Assembly: GCA_002591745.1 (NCBI GenBank)
Contig: PDLQ01000008.1
Location: 62,001-126,000 of the forward strand
From: Lewinellaceae bacterium SD302
GTDB lineage: Bacteria > Bacteroidota > Bacteroidia > Chitinophagales > Saprospiraceae
Length of the DNA stretch: 64,000 nucleotides
Direction of reading: 5' to 3'
This document shows, in pieces, positions 58,229-64,000 of the stretch (positions are counted from its first letter, which is position 1; every line of letters begins with the position of its first letter). A program made the translations under genes and the position numbers. The notes beneath the pieces were generated by a model. The model had not been told where the DNA came from. It ran no database searches and saw nothing but the letters and a program-made list of their open reading frames with translations.

Positions 58229-60289
58229 TTATTTCTCGTCGGAATCTTTTCCTTCGTTGTTCAGCTGCTCGCGCAGTTGTTCGAAGGCACTCAGATCACC
58301 GATGGTAGACTGCTTGACGCTGGACTGGGTCTTCTTAACGGCGGCGCGGGTTTCTTTGCGCTCCTCGTTACGTTCCCGGGCCACTTCCTCCTTGGCCTCA
58401 CGGCGCACGTCGTTGACGTAGCGGCTGTGGCTGACCATAAGGCGTTTGTCGTCGCGGTTGAACTCGATGACCTTTACGGTCAGCGTTTCGTCAACGTCGG
58501 CCATCGTGCCGTCCTCTTTCTTCATCAGCTTGATCGGCGCGTAGGCTTCCAATCCGTAAGGCATCTGCACGATCATACCGCGGTCATCCTTGCGGAGTAC
58601 CGTAGCCTCGTGGTAAGATCCTTCGGGGAAGACCGTCTCGAAGGTATCCCAAGGGTTCTCCTCCAGTTGCTTGTGTCCCAGGGACATCTTGCGGTTATCG
58701 GTATCCACTTCCAGTACCATCACCTGAATATCGTTGCCGACTTTGGTGAATTCACTCGGATGGCTGTAACGCTTGGTCCAGGAAAGGTCGCTGATGTGGA
58801 TCATGCCACCGATGCCATCGGAAAGTTCCACGAATACACCGTAGGGAGTGAGATTCTTGACCTTGCCGGTGTGAACGGTATCCACGCCAAATTTGTCGGT
58901 AATGGTATTCCAAGGATCTTCCTGCAGCTGCTTGATGGACAGTGACATCTTGCGGTCGGCGCGGTCGATGGTAACGATCTTAGCTTCGTGGATCTCACCA
59001 ATCTTGAAGTACTCACGGGCGTTGATCGGCTGGTTGCTCCAGCTTACTTCGCTAACGTGAATCAGACCTTCAACACCTGGCTGAATTTCCAGGAAGGCAC
59101 CGTAGTCCTCGATGTTGACGATCTTACCTTTAACGGTACTGCCTTCACTGAGGGTTTCGGCCAGTACATCCCATGGGTGGGGCTGCAGTTGCTTGAGACC
59201 GAGGCTGATCCGTTTCTTGTTCTCGTCAAAGTCCAGTACGGCCACGTTGACTTTCTGGTTGATTTCCAGAACTTCGCTCGGGTGGTTGATCCGTCCCCAA
59301 CTGATGTCGGTAATGTAGAGCAGACCGTCTACGCCACCGAGGTCGAGGAAGGCACCGAAGTCGGTGAGGTTCTTGACCACACCTTCCAATACCTGACCAC
59401 GCTCGAGGCTGGCGATGATAGCTTCGCGCTGTTCGGCCAGATCGCTCTCGATGAGCGCTTTGTGGGAAACAACGGCGTTTTTGATGGTTTCGTTGATCTT
59501 CACCACCTTGAATTCCATGGTCTTGCCAACGTAGGCATCATAGTCAACAATCGGCTTGATATCAATCTGTGAACCAGGAAGGAAAGTTTCCAGACCGCTA
59601 CAATCGGCGATCAAACCACCTTTGGTCTTGCTCACGATACGGCCGGTGATGACCGTTCCGTTCGCGTAAGAATCACGGATGCGATCCCAGGCGCGTAACA
59701 GCTTGGCTTTACGGCGACTCAGTACCAGCTGTCCGTGCTCGTTTTCCTGTTGTTCAACGTATACGTCGATCATATCGCCAACGGCGAGTTCGGGCGTATC
59801 GCGGAATTCGGAGAGAGACAGCAGGCCATCACTCTTGTAGTTCAGGTCCAGTACCACGTCACCGTCAACAATCTGGGAAACTTTAGCGGAAACGATGGAA
59901 GCCTCTTCCACGTGGCTCATGGCCGCGCTATAGGTTTTCAACATTTCAGCAGTCTCTGCGTCGTCGTAACGGTTGTTGGAACGTGCGACCATTTCCCAAT
60001 CGAAATCATCGTGGGCGCTACCGGTGGCTCCACTGGTGTCGGCCTCGTCGATCTCAACGGCTTCTTCTACCGTGGTTTCACCTTCTTCGGCTACCGTCTT
60101 CTTTACGATTACGGCTTTAGGTGCCTCTTTAGGCGCAGCTTCGGCTTCCACGGCTGGAGTTTCCTCGGTAGTAGTGGTTTCCTCTGCGGCGGCTTCGGTA
60201 TTGGTTTCTTCTTGGTTGCTTGCTTCGGCCGGAGTGGTTTCTTCCGTATTTTCGGCCGTAGTAGGATCCTTTTCTTCGTCTAAAAGCAT
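58229..60289 (-). CDS. rpsA: 30S ribosomal protein S1
   Basis: A 686-residue S1. The first 100 residues are an acidic Glu/Thr/Ala-rich tail (TTAENTEETTPAEASNQEE) typical of Bacteroidota S1. Six S1 OB-fold repeats follow, with recurring signatures GRIVSKTKGGLIADCSGLETFLPGSQ, GVVKNLTDFGAFLDLGGVDGLLYITDISWGR, GKIVNIEDYGAFLEIQPGVEGLIHVSEVSW and GKVKNLTPYGVFVELSDGIGGMIHISDLSW. S1 binds mRNA at the 30S platform, which matters in a phylum that rarely uses Shine-Dalgarno pairing. The ATG at 60289 is chosen; it lies after a structured leader. Confidence 0.95.
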   Translation of the reverse strand: MLLDEEKDPTTAENTEETTPAEASNQEETNTEAAAEETTTTEETPAVEAEAAPKEAPKAVIVKKTVAEEGETTVEEAVEIDEADTSGATGSAHDDFDWEMVARSNNRYDDAETAEMLKTYSAAMSHVEEASIVSAKVSQIVDGDVVLDLNYKSDGLLSLSEFRDTPELAVGDMIDVYVEQQENEHGQLVLSRRKAKLLRAWDRIRDSYANGTVITGRIVSKTKGGLIADCSGLETFLPGSQIDIKPIVDYDAYVGKTMEFKVVKINETIKNAVVSHKALIESDLAEQREAIIASLERGQVLEGVVKNLTDFGAFLDLGGVDGLLYITDISWGRINHPSEVLEINQKVNVAVLDFDENKKRISLGLKQLQPHPWDVLAETLSEGSTVKGKIVNIEDYGAFLEIQPGVEGLIHVSEVSWSNQPINAREYFKIGEIHEAKIVTIDRADRKMSLSIKQLQEDPWNTITDKFGVDTVHTGKVKNLTPYGVFVELSDGIGGMIHISDLSWTKRYSHPSEFTKVGNDIQVMVLEVDTDNRKMSLGHKQLEENPWDTFETVFPEGSYHEATVLRKDDRGMIVQMPYGLEAYAPIKLMKKEDGTMADVDETLTVKVIEFNRDDKRLMVSHSRYVNDVRREAKEEVARERNEERKETRAAVKKTQSSVKQSTIGDLSAFEQLREQLNNEGKDSDEK

Positions 60290-60435
60290 CGAATATATAA
60301 GGTATATCTCTGCTACCGGGGCTAAACCAGAACCTGGAACGGCTCCCGGCAGTTTTAAAGGGTAAAACAATATCCGCTTCGGGGGCGGACTTCCCCGCTA
60401 AAACGGGACGGACCCGCTTTAGCGGCGCAAAGGTA
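60290..60435 (-). promoter_or_regulatory. Structured leader and promoter of rpsA
   Basis: TACCTTTG (60435-60428, minus) with a TTG 20 bp upstream is a good promoter. The transcript starts almost at once with the hairpin CCGCTAAAGCGGG...CCCGTTTTAGCGG (60395-60425), followed by a second GC-rich stem near 60374-60390. The leader is about 130 nt. S1 represses its own synthesis in enterobacteria through leader structure; a similar role here is inference. Confidence 0.55.
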
Positions 60436-60446
60436 AGAATATTTCT

Positions 60447-60454
60447 TAGCTTTG
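60447..60454 (+). promoter_or_regulatory. -7 promoter element of the T9SS-protein gene
   Basis: TAGCTTTG matches TAnnTTTG, about 27 bases before the ATG at 60481. It is divergent from the rpsA promoter. Confidence 0.45.
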
Positions 60455-60480
60455 ACAAGCCATTTTAATTCAGCAACCTT

Positions 60481-61242
60481 ATGTTTCGATTTTTTCTGAT
60501 TTTTCCGTCCATCTTTCTCCTGTTGTTGCCAGTCACAACCGGTGTCAATGCACAGCGAGCCGAGCTATCCGTCTCCCCCGCTACGGTCAGCAAGGAGGTA
60601 GTGGTAAATACCCTGGACGAAGAATTCGAAGATATCAGCACGATTCGCTTAACCAACACGGGCGCTAAAACGCTGCGATTACAGTGGAATAAAGAAATTG
60701 AAAGCGGTCCCGGACAGTGGCAATCTGCCGTATTGGATAAGCAGCCCAACTATAGTCCATTTGTCGGAAACTCGCAAGCTCAGGATCAGGACCAGACGCC
60801 CTTTCAGTTGCGCCCTTCGGAAAGCGCAGATTTTTTTCTGGTCCTTAGACCCAACGATATCGCCGGGAAGGGCCGCATCACTATAAATTTTATCGAAATT
60901 ACCCAGCCTAACCGTATCCTGGCTAGCAGTACTTTTGACCTCAAGGTCATTGACCGCAAACGTACCGCTTCTCCGCGCGCCACTACTGGTAGCCTCCAAC
61001 TTTACCCTAATCCGGCCGTCGATAATTTCTTCGTTGAAATGCCCCGCAATGTTGACGCCGGAAAAGTAGAGGTTTTCAACACGCTGGGTCGCAAACTCAA
61101 AAGTTACCCACAACCCGACCCTGAAAAGGGCTACGATATCAGTGACCTGCCCGAAGGCATCTACCTAATTAATGTCTATGACGACCAGGGTAAGAAGCTT
61201 CGTACCATGCGCCTGTTTCACCGACGTTTCGGCGGGGCATAA
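60481..61242 (+). CDS. Small T9SS-secreted protein
   Basis: A 253-residue exported protein. Signal peptide FFLIFPSIFLLLLPVTTGVNAQ; an Ig-like/ASH-type beta domain (about 27-155, ELSVSPATVSKEVVVNTLDEEFEDISTIRLTNTG) of the kind that binds or stabilises surface proteins; a Ser/Arg/Thr-rich linker; and a type A T9SS sorting domain (about 173-253, LQLYPNPAVDNFFVEM, LPEGIYLINVYDDQGKKLRTMRL). Function unknown. The next gene follows after 29 bases and may be cotranscribed. Confidence 0.85.
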   Translation: MFRFFLIFPSIFLLLLPVTTGVNAQRAELSVSPATVSKEVVVNTLDEEFEDISTIRLTNTGAKTLRLQWNKEIESGPGQWQSAVLDKQPNYSPFVGNSQAQDQDQTPFQLRPSESADFFLVLRPNDIAGKGRITINFIEITQPNRILASSTFDLKVIDRKRTASPRATTGSLQLYPNPAVDNFFVEMPRNVDAGKVEVFNTLGRKLKSYPQPDPEKGYDISDLPEGIYLINVYDDQGKKLRTMRLFHRRFGGA

Positions 61243-61271
61243 CAAGCTGGCATCTCAAGCGTTTTATCAGG

Positions 61272-62057
61272 GTGCGTATCCTTCCATTTCTGTTGCTTTT
61301 GGCCGTGCAGAACAGCTTAGCTGCCCAAGACACTTTGTTTAACATTAACGGAGTTGTAGATTTCCGGGTGGATCCCATCGGCCAACTATTTTACCTACGG
61401 GAAGACGGCAGCCTGGCCAGACGTGATGTCGCCGCGGACAGTACTTATACTTTCAATGACAATTTACTCGGGCCCATCAGTTCGATCGACGTTAGTAACC
61501 CCTTCGGGCCAATCCTCTATTTTGAGGACTATTTTCGCTTACTCCTGCTGGACCGCACTTTGAATGAGGTTAGTTCTCTGGACTTACAAAGTAGCAGTGT
61601 TTTACAAGCCGCCGGAATCTTTGCCCGCAATTTTAATGACCAAGTCTGGATTTTCGACGAGGGAGACTTTCGTCTGAAGCTATTGGCCCCCGGAGGCAAA
61701 GTAGTTAAGCAAAGCGATGATCTTAGACGACGTATGGGGCTGAACCGAAGTCCGAAAGCTTTATTTGCGGCCGGCAATTTGCTATACGTCCATTATCCTG
61801 AACGGGGAATCGCGGTATTTTCAAATTACGGTCGCTTCCTGCGCTGGGAGTTAGAAGACCTGAAAGTCGAAACTCTCCAATTCGATGGACGGACCCTCTT
61901 CTGGCGAGATGGTCCATTTGCTTATCAATGGTCCTTTTCCGGCCCGGCCCGCTCCATCAAACTTCCTTTGATGCTCGCGGATACTGAGGGTACAATCTGG
62001 CCTCTACGCGGTGGATGGCTCTATTTAAGCAACAGTCAGTTGTTTTATTTAAAATAA
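61272..62057 (+). CDS. Exported propeller-like protein of unknown function
   Basis: A 261-residue protein with a signal peptide (MRILPFLLLLAVQNSLAAQ) starting at a GTG. Regularly spaced strands with aromatic and Asp residues (VDFRVDPIGQLFYLREDGSLARRD, ISSIDVSNPFGPILYFEDYFRLLLLD, AGNLLYVHYPERGIAVFSNYGRFLRW) suggest a five- to six-bladed propeller. No named family is recognised. A 10-mer copy at 61587-61596 is read as L-Q-S-S-S-V; a variant (GGCAAAGTAGTTAAG) lies at 61695. Confidence 0.75.
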   Translation: MRILPFLLLLAVQNSLAAQDTLFNINGVVDFRVDPIGQLFYLREDGSLARRDVAADSTYTFNDNLLGPISSIDVSNPFGPILYFEDYFRLLLLDRTLNEVSSLDLQSSSVLQAAGIFARNFNDQVWIFDEGDFRLKLLAPGGKVVKQSDDLRRRMGLNRSPKALFAAGNLLYVHYPERGIAVFSNYGRFLRWELEDLKVETLQFDGRTLFWRDGPFAYQWSFSGPARSIKLPLMLADTEGTIWPLRGGWLYLSNSQLFYLK

Positions 62058-62090
62058 TTTGTTTTAAAATTTATATTTCCCTTATCTTTG
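62058..62090 (+). promoter_or_regulatory. Promoter of the glucosaminidase gene
   Basis: TTTG at 62058-62061 and TATCTTTG at 62083-62090 are spaced 21 bp, a good Bacteroidota -33/-7 pair. The leader to the ATG at 62180 is about 85 nt. Confidence 0.6.
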
Positions 62091-62179
62091 TTGTGCGCCC
62101 TTACTCCTGCGTCAGGGCCTTACTGACTGATACCGGACCCACTCATAACGTTTATTATTCGTCCGAAAGGTTGCAAAAA

Positions 62180-62911
62180 ATGAAGACTATTGTACACGAC
62201 TTCCTGGCCCTGGCCGTCAGGCATTGGTTACGTATTGGAGTATTACTGGTTTTGCTTTTTATCATCAGTAAAAAGCAAATTGATCTTAACATTCAGTTTG
62301 GGAAACCAACTGGTCCCATACATCAATCCAGCCCGCCATTGAAGCCCGCAGGGGAAATTCTCCCCGCCCATGAGGAGCCGACGGTATATACTCAAATTGA
62401 ACCAACGGAAGACAGTTGGTTACAGAAGATGAACATCCTCGGTAGTGGTGACCACGCTGAACTAAGCCTGGAACTCAAACAGGTAGAAGAGCGCATAATC
62501 CGGGCATTCCTGGATCGATTCGCAGAGTTGGCGCGTACGGAACAGCGCAAGTTCGGGGTGCCGGCCAGCATTACCCTGGCCAACGCCCTGCTACACAGTC
62601 GGGGCGGTACCGCTGCCGCTTCCCTGACCGCTAATAACTATTTTCAGCTCGGTTGTACTTCCGACTGGATCGGCCCCACCAAAAGTTTGAACGGCTTATG
62701 CTACCGTGAGTACGAAAATGCCTGGACCAGTTTTCGCGATCACAGCTTGTTTGTCACCACCGGTCAATATGCTCCTTTAACCCGCCTCGGTAGTCAGGAC
62801 TATCACGGCTGGTCCAAAGGATTGGAAGCGCTGGGATACAACGATACGGATGATTTAGGACAGCAACTGGAGCAGGTCATAGAGCAATGGCAACTGTACC
62901 GCTTTGATTAA
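62180..62911 (+). CDS. Glucosaminidase-domain protein (GH73-like)
   Basis: A 243-residue membrane-anchored protein: a short cytoplasmic start, one helix (WLRIGVLLVLLFIISKK), a Pro-rich linker, then a glucosaminidase domain (about 105-240) with RKFGVPASITLANALLHSRGG (the catalytic-Glu position of GH73 reads differently here: His/Ser in NALLHSRGG), ANNYFQLGC and CYREYENAWTSFRDHSLFV. It would cut or bind peptidoglycan glycan strands in the periplasm. The unusual residue at the usual Glu position leaves activity uncertain. The ATG at 62180 follows a promoter and leader. Confidence 0.85.
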   Translation: MKTIVHDFLALAVRHWLRIGVLLVLLFIISKKQIDLNIQFGKPTGPIHQSSPPLKPAGEILPAHEEPTVYTQIEPTEDSWLQKMNILGSGDHAELSLELKQVEERIIRAFLDRFAELARTEQRKFGVPASITLANALLHSRGGTAAASLTANNYFQLGCTSDWIGPTKSLNGLCYREYENAWTSFRDHSLFVTTGQYAPLTRLGSQDYHGWSKGLEALGYNDTDDLGQQLEQVIEQWQLYRFD

Positions 62912-62921
62912 AAGCCAGCAT

Positions 62922-62931
62922 TGCTACTTTG
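62922..62931 (-). repeat. Dispersed 10-mer CAAAGTAGCA, single intergenic copy
   Basis: The minus-strand context is GATTAGCAAAGTAGCAATGC. It lies 11 bases after the glucosaminidase stop, before the cold-shock-like gene. Confidence 0.85.
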
Positions 62932-63067
62932 CTAATCAAAATGGTTAATTCTAAGTTTATCCTCAGATTGTTAACCAAAATATAACATTATTAGCACAGC
63001 AATGATTGTAGTTACACGTTCACATTTTAGCATTGACCAACCAGCGCTACCCCATAAGACCAAATCG

Positions 63068-63274
63068 ATGCTTAGAGGAAAAATCGTTTTTTACGATCGT
63101 GATAAACGTCAGGGCTACGTGCGATTGCCTGAAACCAGAGAAGAGTTTCACTTTCGAATATCCGTCATTGATTCCGACGCCGGTATTGATGATAAGGCTT
63201 GGGTTCAATTTCGACTTCAAAGGGACCGGCGGGGTTATTTGGCAGTTGATTTGCAGCCGCTGTACCTTACCTAA
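63068..63274 (+). CDS. Cold-shock-like single-domain protein
   Basis: A 68-residue protein that reads as a divergent cold-shock OB fold: LRGKIVFYDRDKRQGYVRLPE matches the KGKVKFFNxxKGFGFI strand pair, EFHFRISVI matches the FFHIS RNP2 motif, and DDKAWVQFRLQRDRRGYLAVDLQPL matches the last strands. The aromatic RNA-binding positions are only partly kept. The ATG at 63068 is chosen because it starts directly at the fold; an ATG 22 codons earlier adds a tail without similarity. It probably binds RNA or single-stranded DNA. Confidence 0.75.
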   Translation: MLRGKIVFYDRDKRQGYVRLPETREEFHFRISVIDSDAGIDDKAWVQFRLQRDRRGYLAVDLQPLYLT

Positions 63275-63280
63275 AGGTTA

Positions 63281-63397
63281 TTAATCCCGGTTGCGGCGAT
63301 TTTTGTTGCCTTGCCAACGCAGGAATAATAGGGCTAGCAGCAATAGTGCCACCAGTCCAAACATGGTTTCGTTACCGGCAAATAAGTTGGTATCCAT
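63281..63397 (-). CDS. 38-residue single-pass membrane protein
   Basis: ATG at 63397 to TAA at 63281: a short Asn-rich start ([12 protein letters not shown]), one helix ([16 protein letters not shown]) and a basic end (NKNRRNRD), giving the N-out/C-in charge bias of real bitopic microproteins. It lies between the cold-shock-like gene and uvrA, convergent with the former, with 7 bases between the stops. No family is recognised. Confidence 0.5.
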   Translation of the reverse strand: MDTNLFAGNETMFGLVALLLLALLFLRWQGNKNRRNRD

Positions 63398-63478
63398 TCT
63401 TCAATAGTTATTCGGAGAAAAATACAAAACTACTTCTATACTTTTCAACACCACGCAGCGCCAAGCGTTAACAACTTT

Positions 63479-64000
63479 ATGGATATTCAGCCTAATGATG
63501 CCCCTTTGGAACAAGCCGGTCCCTCACCGGAAGATTTTATCGCCGTTACCGGTGCCAAAGAACACAACCTCAAAGATATAGATGTGCAATTGCCACGCAA
63601 TCAACTCGTGGTAATTACCGGGTTGAGTGGAAGTGGCAAATCAAGTCTGGCTTTTGATACTATTTATGCCGAAGGACAGCGTCGGTATATGGAAACCTTT
63701 AGTAGCTACGCTCGCCAGTTCATGGGTAGTATGGAACGGCCGGAGGTGGAACAGATCACCGGACTAAGCCCGGTCATCAGTATCGAGCAAAAGACAACCA
63801 ACCGCAGCCCTCGTTCCACGGTGGGTACCGTCACTGAGATTTATGATTTTCTGCGCCTACTCTACGCACGAGCAGGTACGGCTTACAGCCACATTAGTGG
63901 AAAACCGATGCTTCGTTATAACGAAGAGCAGATGAAAGATGAGATTGCCAAGCAGTACGATGGCAAGAAGATCAGTGTATTGGCTCCATTGGTACGCGGC
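63479..64000 (+). CDS. uvrA: UvrABC excision nuclease subunit A (partial)
   Basis: The first 174 residues are visible; the gene runs off the right edge. [63 protein letters not shown] carries the first Walker A (GLSGSGKSS) and the UvrA N-terminal signature; [35 protein letters not shown] is the invariant insertion. UvrA recognises bulky DNA lesions for nucleotide excision repair. The ATG at 63479 leaves a normal short N-terminal extension. Confidence 0.96.
   Translation, partial: MDIQPNDAPLEQAGPSPEDFIAVTGAKEHNLKDIDVQLPRNQLVVITGLSGSGKSSLAFDTIYAEGQRRYMETFSSYARQFMGSMERPEVEQITGLSPVISIEQKTTNRSPRSTVGTVTEIYDFLRLLYARAGTAYSHISGKPMLRYNEEQMKDEIAKQYDGKKISVLAPLVRG

Noticed and set aside
1563-62931. The CAAAGTAGCA word as a promoter (its complement contains TACTTTG)
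   Set aside because: It lacks the second free base of TAnnTTTG, points into or out of genes without order, and often lies inside coding sequence or after stops.

Overview
The window looks like a chromosomal segment of a Bacteroidota bacterium, most likely of the Saprospiria (Lewinella-like); the genus is an inference. Evidence: four exported proteins end in a type IX secretion (T9SS) type A sorting domain with a PNP motif; a mutY-ssb-gldE-gldD block is present; promoters fit the Bacteroidota TAnnTTTG consensus; starts lack Shine-Dalgarno sequences and TTG/GTG starts are common; there is a SusC-like carboxypeptidase-regulatory/TonB receptor, a DUF4412 protein and a PorE-like lipoprotein. No rRNA, CRISPR array, prophage or complete insertion sequence was seen.

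Layout. 1-4.7 kb: the start of an exported gluzincin-like protein, a Fur-family regulator, and a divergent lipoprotein/TonB-receptor pair whose promoter overlaps a 23-bp palindrome (probable metal uptake unit). 4.7-9.1 kb: small proteins, a DUF4412 protein, tRNA(CAT), rsgA and an alpha/beta hydrolase. 9.2-14 kb: aroA, zapA, a coiled-coil partner and pheT. 14-19 kb: a propeller lipoprotein, a SpoIIM-family protein divergent from an RDD protein, and a TauE/SafE permease. 19-27 kb: a T9SS cargo protein, a large sugar dehydrogenase/cytochrome c lipoprotein and a secreted reprolysin-like protease. 27-34 kb: M23 peptidase, YfcC-type transporter, rlmD, then the overlapping genes mce-MFS-purN. 34-42.5 kb: small membrane proteins, truncated hemoglobin, the PorE-like lipoprotein, frr, a GNAT-like protein, lgt and metF. 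42.7-49 kb: a 1214-residue secreted metalloprotease, an LptF/G permease and an ECF sigma factor. 49-54 kb: mutY-ssb-gldE-gldD and recA. 54-64 kb: mevalonate kinase, CYTH and CHAT proteins, rpsA, a T9SS protein, an exported protein, a glucosaminidase, a cold-shock-like protein and the start of uvrA.

The strongest signal not explained by genes is a 10-mer, CAAAGTAGCA, found 22 times exactly (both strands) where about 0.1 is expected by chance. It sits in genes and between them, often as inverted pairs near gene ends, in the style of DNA uptake sequences or REP/BIME repeats. A second layer consists of three 155-bp MITE-like elements with TAA target duplications (one rewrote the stop codon of a peptidase gene), a further MITE-like element lying between two arms of the 10-mer, a 107-bp hairpin, and tandem micro-hairpin arrays. 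At protein level the most interesting items are a PorE-like lipoprotein ending in SPOR instead of OmpA, and a CHAT protease-like protein whose gene overlaps a CYTH gene by four bases.
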